Shown here piece after piece: positions 1 through 9,174 of a stretch of 64,000 nt of DNA. The stretch comes from an uncultured Flavobacteriaceae bacterium (GTDB lineage: Bacteria; Bacteroidota; Bacteroidia; Flavobacteriales; Flavobacteriaceae). The notes below the pieces were generated by a model, which worked only from the letters and a program-made list of their open reading frames with translations, did not search any database and was not told the origin of the DNA. Where the stretch lies: the NCBI GenBank assembly GCA_947500385.1, contig CANMSA010000011.1:124001-188000 (forward strand). Reading direction: 5' to 3'. Position 1 is the first letter of the stretch, and each line of letters starts with the position of its first letter. The position numbers and the translations under genes were made by a program.

Positions 1-2137
1 GAATTTTTGGAGCAAAGGACAGCTTATCCTCGATAACGCGCATGCCACCAAAACCTTCCACGATACTCATCCAGGTACCGGCCATAGAGGTAATATGCAG
101 CCCTTCTTCGACTTCTTTGTTATAATCGTCCAAATCGAGACGCGAGGTTCTCAGGTAAAAAGTATATGCCTGTTGCATCCGATCTAACTTGGCCGCCTGA
201 ATACTATGCACACAAGGGGAAAGAGAAGATTCATGCACGGTAAACGGTTCGTAAAAATCGAAGTGCTTTTCCAGGGTTTCCGTCGTAAACTGATCTTCAA
301 AAAAGTAGAACCCCTGTAAAACATCGGCCTGTTTGATATACGGCGACCTCAAAATACGGTCCCAACTCCATTTCTGATTGATCGGGCGTTGTTTTTTATC
401 TAGGTCGGCAACCGTAATCAGCTCCTTATCCAAAAAGCCATCTTGTTGTAAAAACACCTCGTGCTCCTCAGATTTGGGGAAATACATATTCGACGCGACT
501 TCTGACCACTGCTCTGTTTCAGCAGCTGTTAACTTTGTGATTCCGACAATACGATCATAGTCATCGGCATAACCGTCTTTCACTTTTTGCAACTGTTCCA
601 AGGCATATTCAATACACCATTTCGCTATGTAATTCGTGTACCAATTATTGTTTACATTGTTCTCATACTCATTGGGACCGGTAACCCCCAAAATCACAAA
701 TTGGTTCTTATGTGCAGAGAACGTGGCACGCTGATGCCAAAAGCGGGCTATCCCGATCAAAACTTCCAATCCCATTTCGGGGATATAGGAATAATCGCCC
801 GTAAAACGATAATAATTAAAAATGGCAAAGGCTATGGCGCCATTTCGGTGAATTTCCTCAAAGGTAATCTCCCATTCATTATGGCACTCCTCTCCATTCA
901 TCGTTACCATAGGGTATAAGGCCGCACCATTCGAAAACCCTAGTTTTTCGGCATTCTCTATCGCTTTTTCAAGATGGTTGTATCTGTACTTTAAGAGGCT
1001 CCTGGCCACTTTTTGATCTTTGGTGGCCATATAAAATGGGATGCAATAGGCCTCGGTATCCCAATAGGTACTTCCACCGTACTTCTCCCCGGTAAATCCT
1101 TTCGGACCTATATTCAAGCGACTGTCTTTTCCCAAATAGGTTTGGTTCAATTGAAAAATATTAAAGCGGATACCTTGTTGGGCCTTTACATCACCTTCAA
1201 TGGTAATATCACTCATTTCCCATATTTTGGCCCAGGCACTCACTTGTTTTGCCAGCAGTGCTTCGAAACCCATGGCGGTAACGGTATTCAAGGCCTGCTT
1301 GGCAACCAAGGTCAGTTTATCTTTCGCATGGTTTCTAGAAACGGTATAGCCTCCGAACTTATGCAATGCAACCGTTTCTCCCTTGGCCACGGGTAGCTCA
1401 TATGAATGCGTAATTCGCATTTCACCTTTCTCTTCTTCTTTTGCAACCGCTTGTTTTTCCCCTTCTAAAAACAATTCCGCTTCCATGAACGTACAAGTAG
1501 CAAAGTTGGTCTTCATAGTATGGGCCTCTATAAATGCCTGTGTACCATCTCCCGTAACTTTGGTAGTATTCCAAAACTTATCGTCCCAATTGGTATCATG
1601 ATTTTTGATTCCACTATCCAAGTAAGGAGAAAAACGTACCACGCAACCGGTATTCAAGGGGGTAATCTCGTAGTTGATTGCGCCCACCTCATCAATATCC
1701 AAACTTAAAAAACGGGTGACCTTTACCTTCACTGTTGGGCCACCCTTCAAGGTAGCTTCAAAACTACGTTGGTACCAACCTTCTTTCATGTGAAGTTCAC
1801 GCCTAAAATCTTGTATGGCCTCACAGGTATGTAAATCCAAAACCTGGCCATTAATGGTTACATTGATACCGATCCAATTGGGCGCATTCAGTACTTTGGC
1901 AAAGTATTCAGGGTAGCCATTTTTCCACCACCCCACACGGGTTTTATCGGGATAATAAACGCCGGCTATATAACTTCCTTGAAAGGTAGGTCCTGAATAG
2001 TGTTCCTCAAAATTGGCACGTTGTCCCATGGCACCATTTCCGATACTGAATAAGCTCTCCGAAGATTTTACCTGGTCTTTGTCAAAACCTTCTTCGATAA
2101 TAGACCATGGGTCGGCTTTTATATAATCTTGATTCAT
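1..2137 (-). CDS. GH65 maltose phosphorylase, 3' end outside the window
   Basis: This glycoside hydrolase family 65 enzyme should split maltose with phosphate into glucose and beta-glucose-1-phosphate in the cytoplasm. I translated the minus strand from the ATG at 2135-2137 and found 712 open codons to the window edge; family members are near 770 residues, so about 60 C-terminal residues are missing. The N-terminal beta-sandwich is followed by the (alpha/alpha)6 barrel. The family motif GVTGPNEYENNV is present, and its Glu490 sits where the catalytic acid lies in characterised maltose phosphorylases (Glu487 in the Lactobacillus brevis enzyme). No signal peptide is visible, which fits an intracellular role. 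The next gene upstream on the same strand is beta-phosphoglucomutase, which uses the product. Kojibiose or trehalose phosphorylase are alternatives within GH65, but the maltose locus context favours maltose. Confidence 0.93.
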   Translation of the reverse strand, partial: MNQDYIKADPWSIIEEGFDKDQVKSSESLFSIGNGAMGQRANFEEHYSGPTFQGSYIAGVYYPDKTRVGWWKNGYPEYFAKVLNAPNWIGINVTINGQVLDLHTCEAIQDFRRELHMKEGWYQRSFEATLKGGPTVKVKVTRFLSLDIDEVGAINYEITPLNTGCVVRFSPYLDSGIKNHDTNWDDKFWNTTKVTGDGTQAFIEAHTMKTNFATCTFMEAELFLEGEKQAVAKEEEKGEMRITHSYELPVAKGETVALHKFGGYTVSRNHAKDKLTLVAKQALNTVTAMGFEALLAKQVSAWAKIWEMSDITIEGDVKAQQGIRFNIFQLNQTYLGKDSRLNIGPKGFTGEKYGGSTYWDTEAYCIPFYMATKDQKVARSLLKYRYNHLEKAIENAEKLGFSNGAALYPMVTMNGEECHNEWEITFEEIHRNGAIAFAIFNYYRFTGDYSYIPEMGLEVLIGIARFWHQRATFSAHKNQFVILGVTGPNEYENNVNNNWYTNYIAKWCIEYALEQLQKVKDGYADDYDRIVGITKLTAAETEQWSEVASNMYFPKSEEHEVFLQQDGFLDKELITVADLDKKQRPINQKWSWDRILRSPYIKQADVLQGFYFFEDQFTTETLEKHFDFYEPFTVHESSLSPCVHSIQAAKLDRMQQAYTFYLRTSRLDLDDYNKEVEEGLHITSMAGTWMSIVEGFGGMRVIEDKLSFAPKI

Positions 2138-2228
2138 ATTTTATGATATAAAGCACAAAGGCAGCAGTCCGCTTGGTCCAAAGAAATTCAACTTCGTTGG
2201 ATTTAGCGCTTATACACTTGTACTATTT

Positions 2229-2897
2229 TTAATTCTCAATTAGTTTGTCCAAAAAAGCAACATTAATCTCAGTGAAATCATTGAAATTATAATCGGCTTC
2301 TTGAAGCACCTCTGATGCTCCTATGCCAATACTGACCATTTCAGCGGCATTGGCCGCGGCAACACCAGCTACCGCATCCTCAAAAACAACGCAGTTGGCA
2401 GCCTCGACATTCAGGTGATCGGCAGCTATTAAAAACACTTCTGGATCAGGCTTTGCCTTGGTCACGGAATTTCCATCCACAATAGCTTCAAAATAAGACA
2501 AAAGCTGTACCTTTTCCAAAATTGGTCTTGCATTTTTACTGGCCGAACCCAATGCCATCGGAATGTTCTTCTTTTTTAGGTATTGTAGTACTTTTTCCAC
2601 ATCTGGCAATATCTCGGTTTCATCCATTTTTTTGATGTACTCCAGATAGTCTTCATTCTTCTCAACCAACCAAGCATCGAATTGTTTCTCGGAAACCGAT
2701 AGTCCGCCCATTTCCAATAAAATTTCAAGACATCGCTTGCGGCTTACTCCCTTAAATTTTTCATTATCATCTTTGTTAAACTCTATTCCCAATTCGTCGG
2801 CCAAATTCTTCCAGGCCAAGTAATGGTATTTGGCCGTATCGACAATAACCCCGTCCAAATCGAATATAAATCCGGTTTTATTCATATTTTCTTGCAT
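2229..2897 (-). CDS. pgmB: beta-phosphoglucomutase (HAD superfamily)
   Basis: The 222-residue protein converts beta-glucose-1-phosphate to glucose-6-phosphate, linking maltose phosphorolysis to glycolysis in the cytoplasm. The HAD motif I reads FDLDGVIVDT with nucleophile Asp13 and general acid/base Asp15. The helical cap follows, then the GSAS motif near residue 117, the KPDPE motif and the FEDAVAG motif, all in the usual order. The length is typical of the family. It lies 91 bp upstream of the GH65 gene on the same strand and is probably co-transcribed with it. An internal ATG four codons downstream (at 2883-2885) would remove only MQEN and is equally possible as the start. The pairing with GH65 makes the beta-phosphoglucomutase assignment firm. 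Confidence 0.93.
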   Translation of the reverse strand: MQENMNKTGFIFDLDGVIVDTAKYHYLAWKNLADELGIEFNKDDNEKFKGVSRKRCLEILLEMGGLSVSEKQFDAWLVEKNEDYLEYIKKMDETEILPDVEKVLQYLKKKNIPMALGSASKNARPILEKVQLLSYFEAIVDGNSVTKAKPDPEVFLIAADHLNVEAANCVVFEDAVAGVAAANAAEMVSIGIGASEVLQEADYNFNDFTEINVAFLDKLIEN

Positions 2898-3095
2898 ATT
2901 AGTTCATCTAATCGAGCCCGTTTTGAATACAGCGTATCTGTCCATATCCAAGGGGCTATTTTTTATGTAATGGGAATACCTGTGACGGTAGACCAAGATA
3001 GAACAAACACCGGTCTACACCAAAATTTAGGTATCGTTGAGAAGTAAAGTATACCTTTTGAAGCGGCAAATATAAAAAAAAATCAATTTGAAGTA

Positions 3096-4136
3096 CTATT
3101 TTGTAGAATCTCTTTCGATGACGACCGTTTTTATCACCTTGGTGTCGAAAGTTTCTTCCTCTTCTTCGATTTCTAATTTACGAATCAACATCTTCGCTGC
3201 CGCCCTTCCCATCTCAAGACCGTGCTGGCTTACGGTCGTAAGGCTTGGCCGGGAGTTTTGGGATAGTACGCCGTCGGAAAAACTTACAACGGAGAGGTCC
3301 GTAGGTATATTCAAACCCCTTTCTCTGGCAACGTTCAAGGCCGTTATGGCATAAATTTCGTTGACCGCAAAAATCCCATCGATATCGGGTTGTTGGTCAA
3401 AAATGATGTTCAGTTCTTTTTCGAGTGATTTTCGCAATAGGTCGTCATCCGAAAGATGTTCTATTTTGTAAATCAAGTCCGGGCTGGGATCCATTCCATT
3501 GGCTTGCAAGGCTTCGATATAGCCCTGTGTGCGCAACCGACCAATGTTAATATAATCCTGGGTCGTAAGCAATAATATTTTTTTACATCCGGTATCAATG
3601 AGCTTTTGAACCGCTCTTTTACTGCCTTTTGTATCATCGATGACTACTTTATCACACACTATTTCGTGCGCCACCCTATCAAACATTACGATGGGCATTC
3701 CCTGATTGATAATTTCGTTCAGGTGATGGTAATCCTGTTTGAGCAACGTTTCTTTGGATAACGACATAATGAAACCATCAATACTGCCATTCACCAACAT
3801 TTCCATATTGATGACCTCCTTGTCAAACGATTCGTTCGATACGCCGATAATTACGTTGTATCCTTTTTCACTTGCCACCCCCTCTACACCTGCCATGACT
3901 TTTGCAAAAAAATAGTGGACGATTTCTGGAATTATAAGACCTATCGTCTTGGTTTGCTTGTTTTTAAGGCTTAGGGCAATATTGTTAGGCCTGTAGTTGT
4001 AAAACTTGGCAAATGCTTGAATTTTATTACGGGTATCCTGACTAATTGCTTTGTCGTTATGTAATGCTTTTGACACCGTGGATATCGAAACATCTAGCTC
4101 TCTTGCAATCCGTTTAAGCGTCATTTTGGGTTTCAT
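3096..4136 (-). CDS. LacI-family transcriptional regulator of the maltose/starch locus
   Basis: The 346-residue protein has an N-terminal LacI helix-turn-helix (about residues 5-26, with the VSISTVSKAL recognition region) and a periplasmic-binding-protein-like sugar-sensing domain (about 60-340). It is divergent from susC at 4462 and separated from it by 325 bp. It probably controls that operon and possibly the pgmB/GH65 genes downstream on its own strand. It is clearly paralogous to the regulator at 16891-17913: long identical stretches occur in the hinge (YNYxPNNIA) and effector domain (SFDKEVINMEML, GSIDGFIMSLS). Many flavobacterial maltose loci have a LacI regulator in this position, whereas Bacteroides starch loci use SusR. 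Whether it represses or activates, and its effector (maltose, maltotriose or glucose), cannot be read from sequence. Confidence 0.9.
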   Translation of the reverse strand: MKPKMTLKRIARELDVSISTVSKALHNDKAISQDTRNKIQAFAKFYNYRPNNIALSLKNKQTKTIGLIIPEIVHYFFAKVMAGVEGVASEKGYNVIIGVSNESFDKEVINMEMLVNGSIDGFIMSLSKETLLKQDYHHLNEIINQGMPIVMFDRVAHEIVCDKVVIDDTKGSKRAVQKLIDTGCKKILLLTTQDYINIGRLRTQGYIEALQANGMDPSPDLIYKIEHLSDDDLLRKSLEKELNIIFDQQPDIDGIFAVNEIYAITALNVARERGLNIPTDLSVVSFSDGVLSQNSRPSLTTVSQHGLEMGRAAAKMLIRKLEIEEEEETFDTKVIKTVVIERDSTK

Positions 4137-4321
4137 GGGTGCTTTTTAAAGGTTATTTTAGATACTTTTTGGCATTTACAAAAACAGCGAATATTCTTTC
4201 CAACCCATTCTACTACAAGCGGTTTAGGGTCATTTGAACATTCTGAAACAAGCAAAACACCAAACTTTAAATTTACGACAATCCTAGTTTCGCCCTTTAT
4301 CTAAAAGCTTAAACAAAACGA

Positions 4322-4344
4322 AAAGTTATTCACATGAAAACGTT
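4322..4344 (+). promoter_or_regulatory. Candidate LacI-type operator (box A, copy 1)
   Basis: A 23-bp element begins AAAGTTATT and ends GAAAACGTT. It matches the element at 18133-18155 at 20 of 23 positions. Its right end is centred on AACGTT, the AA-CG-TT core expected of a LacI-family operator, and the 14 bp at 4336-4349 form an imperfect palindrome. It lies 118 bp before the susC start. Binding by either LacI paralogue is inferred. Confidence 0.55.
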
Positions 4345-4388
4345 GTAATAGCTGTCAATCAAACACTTAGCGTCATTTTAACTTAATT

Positions 4389-4402
4389 TTTACATATTTT
4401 CG
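4389..4402 (+). promoter_or_regulatory. Candidate susC promoter -7 region (box B, copy 1)
   Basis: The 12-bp string TTTACATATTTT is repeated exactly before the second susC, with the same 44-bp gap from box A in both places. The TATTTTCG inside it is one mismatch from the Bacteroidota -7 consensus TAnnTTTG. I found no clear -33 TTG. The start codon is about 60 bp downstream. Confidence 0.5.
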
Positions 4403-4461
4403 GCGGCGAGAAGTAAAATAAGGAAAACCATTTTAAATCAACCAAACCAAAAAAATAGATT

Positions 4462-7400
4462 ATGAGAATACCACAAAAGTACCTTCTTTTAGTGCTTTTA
4501 GTTTTTCCTGTCATCTTAGGTGCACAATCAAACGTAAGCGGTACCGTAACCGACAATACGACCGGCGAACCATTGCCGGGTGTAAATGTGATTATTAAGG
4601 GTACCGCGACCGGCACTACCTCAGACTTTGATGGTCGTTACGAAATTGCGGCGAACGACGGGGCAGTCCTACAGTTTTCTTACATTGGTTTCAAAAGCGT
4701 AGAGCTTGTAGTCAATGGCAATATCCTTAATGTAATGCTAGAAGAAGATGCCGCTCAATTAGAGGAAGTGGTCGTCATTGGATATGGAACCACCACCAAG
4801 AAAGATGCTACTGGGTCGGTTACTGCCGTAACGACCGAAGAATTCAATAAAGGGGCTATTGTTTCTACAGATCAGTTGCTTACAGGAAAGGCGGCCGGTG
4901 TGCGAATCACCAGTAATGGTGGAGCGCCCGATTCGGCACCAAACATCCGAATTCGAGGTGGCGCCTCTTTAAGTGCCAATAACAACCCACTGATCGTTAT
5001 CGATGGGGTTCCCATAGACAATACGAACCCTGCAGGAGTCGGCAACCCGCTCTCATTGATAAATCCGAACGATGTGGAAAGCTTTTCGATTTTAAAAGAT
5101 GCTTCTGCCGCAGCTATTTATGGATCTAGGGCTTCCAACGGAGTCATTATTATTACAACCAAAAAAGGGACTTCCGGTGGACCTAAATTTAATTTTTCGA
5201 CCAATGTGACCATCAGCGAGGTAAGCGATAAGATCGATTTGATGGATGGTCCTGAATTCACCAGGTTCATCAATGAATTTCACCCCACATTCACCGGTTT
5301 GCTGGGTGCGGAAAATCCGAATAGTCCCGGTACAAGAACCCTTTACGATACCGATTGGCAAGATGCGATTTACCGCACGGCATTCTCCTCTGACCATAAC
5401 TTTAGTGCTAGGGCGAACCTGTTCAATAAATTGCCAATGCGCTTTTCTTTTGGGTATAACAACACCGAGGGATTGGTAAAAACAAACGACTACGAACGGT
5501 ATACCGCGTCGCTTAAATTGACACCGAGATTGTTCGATGACCATTTAAAAATAGACATCAATGCAAAGGGTATCAGTTCTGAAAAAAATGCGGTTGACGA
5601 AGGTGGGGCACTGGGCGGTGCCGTTAATATGGATCCAACGAAGCCTATTTTTGACAACTCCCCCGGAAATCGGTTTGGAGGGTTCTATCAAAACACCGTT
5701 GTCAATGATGCCAATAATCCTACCCGACTGCTTCTTGACGGGCAGTTTAACCCCTTGGCGCTCTTGTTGCAACGCTCAAGACCCGAAAAGGTGCAAAAGC
5801 TTTTAGGAAATGTAGAATTTGATTATAAGATGCATTTTCTCCCAGAGTTAAGAGCCGTTTTAAACTTGGGGCTAGAAGTATCGGATGCAGATATTGAAGA
5901 GGTATTCAGCGATAATTCATTGGCAACCTATCGTTTTGATAGTACCAACAATGACATCGACACTAACTTTGTTTTTAATCCGGGGGTGAACTACAGAGAA
6001 AAACAGAGTATTACCAACAAGACAATGGATGCATACCTTGTTTACGCTAAAAGCCCGGAAGGCGGTTTCCTAAAAAGCTATGATGTTCAAGGTGGATACT
6101 CGTATCAGAATTTCAGGAACGACGGGAACAAGGAAATTTACCAGTACAACAACGAGACGGGGCGCCGTGAGCTTCAGATCAACGAACAGAACCCCAGTAA
6201 TCGGTATTTTAATGAATTGAACCTACAATCGTTCTTCGGAAGAACCAACCTGAATCTCCTGGACAAGTATCTGATTACCCTCTCAGTGCGGGCCGATGGC
6301 TCTTCCTTGTTCAGCAAAGACAATCGTTGGGGTATTTTTCCCGCGGCGGCCATCGCTTGGAAACTAAACGAAGAAAACTTTTTGAAGGACTCTCAGTTTT
6401 TCTATGATATGAAACTACGCTTGGGTTGGGGACAAACGGGCCAGCAAGATATCACCGGAGCGGTCGGCTTCTACCCTTCTGTACCATTGTTTGAAGTAGG
6501 TTCAAGCACCAGTCAATACCTGCAGGGGGTAAACTTATATTCTGCCAAACCCTTCAATGAAGACCTTACATGGGAAAAGACGACCACCTACAATGCAGGC
6601 TTGGACTTTGGCTTTTTAGAAAGCCGGGCGGTGAACGGTTCTTTTGATGTTTTCTACCGCCAAACTACCGATCTTCTTGCTAGGGTTCCCGTAGCACCCG
6701 GACAAGGACTTACCGATTCCTTTGTGAAAAACGTAGGGGAAACAGAAAGTAGGGGTTTTGAAACAACTCTCAATGTTACTGCAATACAGACCGAAAATAC
6801 AAATCTGGAATTTTTCTCGAACCTTTCCTATAGCAAGGCCGAAGTAACCAATTTGCAAGACGTTAGCCGTATTGTAGCCACCGAATCGGGCATCCCGACA
6901 GGTACCGGGGTCAATATCGGATACCATGCCGTTGGCAACCAACCCTATGCTGCATGGGTGTTTCGCCAATTGTACGACACCGCCGGAAACCCGATTCACG
7001 GAGCTTTTGCAGATTTTAACGGAGATGGCACGGTAGACAACGATGATCGGTATTTTAGACCCCTACGACCTAATTGGACCTTTGGTTTTGGACTTAACCT
7101 TAACTGGAAAAAATTTGATTTCAGCAGTAGTTTCAGAGGACAAATAGGAGGGCAGGTGTACAACTCACGAAGACTTACTTCGGGTTGGGTAGACCGGGCC
7201 ATTCCCCTAAATTCGAATAGCTTGAGCAATGTGCTCGATTTTTACTCGGGGGCCGCCAACTTTAACTTCGTAAATATTCAGGGCAACGTGCCGTTTTCTG
7301 ATTACTTCCTCGAAGATGCCTCGTTCGTGCGATGTGAGAACATTGCCCTTGGGTATACCTTGGATGAAGTCATCAAAGGAACATCGATACGCGTATATGG

Positions 7401-7527
7401 CGTTGTGAACAATCCATTCATTATCACCGATTACTCCGGTCAAGACCCTGAAAACTTTAACGCCATCGACAACAATTTTTATCCGAGGCCGCGGTCGATC
7501 ACTTTTGGACTAAATCTTGATTTCTAA
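4462..7527 (+). CDS. susC: SusC-type TonB-dependent outer-membrane maltodextrin transporter
   Basis: The 1021-residue protein would import starch oligosaccharides through the outer membrane with energy from TonB. A signal peptide ends near residue 21 (VILGAQ). A carboxypeptidase-regulatory-like domain spans about 24-95, and the TonB-box-like EEVVVIGYG lies at 101-109. The plug follows with the SusC signature LKDASAAAIYGSRASNGV (from residue 211), and then the 22-strand barrel ends in an aromatic residue (NLDF). Length and order are normal for SusC/RagA proteins. The stop codon overlaps an upstream ATG of the susD frame by one base, but the likely susD start is about 95 bp downstream. Maltodextrin specificity is inferred from the neighbouring amylases, phosphorylase and SusE-like protein. 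Confidence 0.93.
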   Translation: MRIPQKYLLLVLLVFPVILGAQSNVSGTVTDNTTGEPLPGVNVIIKGTATGTTSDFDGRYEIAANDGAVLQFSYIGFKSVELVVNGNILNVMLEEDAAQLEEVVVIGYGTTTKKDATGSVTAVTTEEFNKGAIVSTDQLLTGKAAGVRITSNGGAPDSAPNIRIRGGASLSANNNPLIVIDGVPIDNTNPAGVGNPLSLINPNDVESFSILKDASAAAIYGSRASNGVIIITTKKGTSGGPKFNFSTNVTISEVSDKIDLMDGPEFTRFINEFHPTFTGLLGAENPNSPGTRTLYDTDWQDAIYRTAFSSDHNFSARANLFNKLPMRFSFGYNNTEGLVKTNDYERYTASLKLTPRLFDDHLKIDINAKGISSEKNAVDEGGALGGAVNMDPTKPIFDNSPGNRFGGFYQNTVVNDANNPTRLLLDGQFNPLALLLQRSRPEKVQKLLGNVEFDYKMHFLPELRAVLNLGLEVSDADIEEVFSDNSLATYRFDSTNNDIDTNFVFNPGVNYREKQSITNKTMDAYLVYAKSPEGGFLKSYDVQGGYSYQNFRNDGNKEIYQYNNETGRRELQINEQNPSNRYFNELNLQSFFGRTNLNLLDKYLITLSVRADGSSLFSKDNRWGIFPAAAIAWKLNEENFLKDSQFFYDMKLRLGWGQTGQQDITGAVGFYPSVPLFEVGSSTSQYLQGVNLYSAKPFNEDLTWEKTTTYNAGLDFGFLESRAVNGSFDVFYRQTTDLLARVPVAPGQGLTDSFVKNVGETESRGFETTLNVTAIQTENTNLEFFSNLSYSKAEVTNLQDVSRIVATESGIPTGTGVNIGYHAVGNQPYAAWVFRQLYDTAGNPIHGAFADFNGDGTVDNDDRYFRPLRPNWTFGFGLNLNWKKFDFSSSFRGQIGGQVYNSRRLTSGWVDRAIPLNSNSLSNVLDFYSGAANFNFVNIQGNVPFSDYFLEDASFVRCENIALGYTLDEVIKGTSIRVYGVVNNPFIITDYSGQDPENFNAIDNNFYPRPRSITFGLNLDF

Positions 7528-7622
7528 TGGAGAAAGGACAATATTATGACATCAAAGCAGGCTTTGATGGCCGAAACAAAAACGCACTCGATAGTAAAGA
7601 AAAAACGATAAATACGAACCAA

Positions 7623-9158
7623 ATGAAAAAGCTATTTGTAACCATTCTGTGTTTTTTTGCAGTATTTCAAAGCTGTACAAATGATTTAGATACCGAGCCT
7701 TTGGTAGAATTATCGCTTGAAGAACTATTGGCGCAAGATCCAGAAGCCGTATCCGGAATTTTATCAAGACTATACGCTTCTTTCGCACTTTCAGGACCTA
7801 ATGGCCCTTCTTCTTCCGACATCAGTGATAATGCAGGTGAATCACCGTTTCTAAGAGGGGTCATTAATTTGCAGGATTTCACAGCCGATGGGATGAAAAA
7901 TAGATGGGGAGATGATGGTTTGGATCAACTTACGACCACCTCGAACTGGGACGAGAACAATAAATTTTTTCGCTACCTGTACAACCGCATCTACTATACC
8001 ATTCCCCAAGCGAACAATTTACTTTCGGTCCTAGGATCGGTCGATGTGGCCAATAAGGAACAGGTGATAGCCGAAGTACGGTTTTTACGCGGACTCGCTT
8101 ACTACTACCTGATCGATTGTTTTGGGAAAGGGGTGCTTGCAACAGAAGAAAACATCGGCGCTTCCGCACCCTTGCCAGAAGCCACACGCGCTGAACTATT
8201 CGCTTTTGTCGAAGAAGAGCTACTTGCGGTAGAGTCCAGTATCTCCCAAGACAATTCCTACGGACGAGCTAACAAAGCAACGGTACAAATGCTATTGACC
8301 AAATTGTATCTCAATGCCGAAGTATATATTGGCGAAGCCAAATACAGTGAAGCGCTAACCTATGTGCAAAAAGTAATCGATGGCGGTGGCTATACCTTGG
8401 CCACCGATTTTGAGAGCAACTTCTCAGGTGACAATCAGGGTTCTCCCGAAATTATTTTCCCCTTGATCGCAGACGCAGTCACCAGTCAGAGTTTTGGGAA
8501 CACTACGTACATTGTAAATGGAAGTTTGAACACCGCTACCATTCCAATCAGTGATTTTGGCGCAACCGAAGGTTGGGCCGGACACCGTTCTACAAAAGCT
8601 TGGTACGGGCTTTTTGGAGACCTTGAAACGACCACCGACGATCGGGCCAAATTATTCTGGACCGAGGGACACAATTTTGAAATGACCGATTACAAAGAGT
8701 GGACCGATGGATACCCTTCCGTAAAGTTTCGCAATTCCGGCTTTAACGAAACATTGCCCGAAACTCCCTTCTCAGGCACCGATTTTCCCTTGTTTAGACT
8801 AGCGGATGCCTATTTAATGTATGCTGAATGTGCCCTAAGAGGAGCGGCGGGCGCAGATATAGGCCAGGCTTTGTCCTATGTAAATACGGTTCGTCAGCGA
8901 TCGAAGGCCGAGAGCATTACGATGGCAGATTTTGACCTCGATTTCGTAATCGACGAACGGGCACGCGAACTAAACTTAGAGGGGCATCGTCGTTCCGATT
9001 TAATTCGTTTTGGCAAGTTCTCAGGAGGTTCTTATATCTGGCCATGGAAAGGTAATACCCAGCAGGGCGCCTCTATACCAGATACTTATAACTTATTTCC
9101 GATTCCGCTTCAGGCATTGGAAGCCAACCCTAACTTAAAACAAAACCCAGGATTCTAA
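7623..9158 (+). CDS. susD: SusD/RagB-type starch-binding lipoprotein
   Basis: The 511-residue surface lipoprotein should form the lid of the adjacent SusC pore and deliver oligosaccharides to it. I chose the ATG at 7623 because it gives a clean lipoprotein signal (MKKLFVTILCFFAVFQSC, lipidated Cys18). The reading frame is open further upstream to an ATG at 7527 overlapping the susC stop, but those 32 extra residues are polar and would bury the signal. The SusD tetratricopeptide-like helical fold is visible: FLRGLAYYYLIDCFG, then the C-terminal RARELNLEGHRRSDLIRFGKF region and the NPNLKQNPGF end, all typical. It follows susC and precedes the SusE-like gene by 16 bp. Confidence 0.92.
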   Translation: MKKLFVTILCFFAVFQSCTNDLDTEPLVELSLEELLAQDPEAVSGILSRLYASFALSGPNGPSSSDISDNAGESPFLRGVINLQDFTADGMKNRWGDDGLDQLTTTSNWDENNKFFRYLYNRIYYTIPQANNLLSVLGSVDVANKEQVIAEVRFLRGLAYYYLIDCFGKGVLATEENIGASAPLPEATRAELFAFVEEELLAVESSISQDNSYGRANKATVQMLLTKLYLNAEVYIGEAKYSEALTYVQKVIDGGGYTLATDFESNFSGDNQGSPEIIFPLIADAVTSQSFGNTTYIVNGSLNTATIPISDFGATEGWAGHRSTKAWYGLFGDLETTTDDRAKLFWTEGHNFEMTDYKEWTDGYPSVKFRNSGFNETLPETPFSGTDFPLFRLADAYLMYAECALRGAAGADIGQALSYVNTVRQRSKAESITMADFDLDFVIDERARELNLEGHRRSDLIRFGKFSGGSYIWPWKGNTQQGASIPDTYNLFPIPLQALEANPNLKQNPGF

Positions 9159-9174
9159 ACTAACTTTTACGATT

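Larger units (their letters stand above)
4137..4461. promoter_or_regulatory. Divergent control region between the LacI gene and susC
   Basis: This 325-bp stretch holds no gene. It separates two divergent transcription units and contains the two boxes listed separately at 4322-4344 and 4389-4402, both repeated in front of the second susC. The remaining sequence is AT-rich with no strong hairpin. Confidence 0.7.

Noticed and set aside
2898-3095. A small gene between pgmB and the first LacI gene
   Set aside because: The 198-bp gap holds only short frames that overlap neighbouring genes and lack any family feature.
4326-4334. DnaA-box-like TTATTCACA, also at 57796-57804
   Set aside because: Single isolated copies in gene-control regions, with no dnaA, dnaN or box cluster nearby; better explained as part of promoter or operator sequence.
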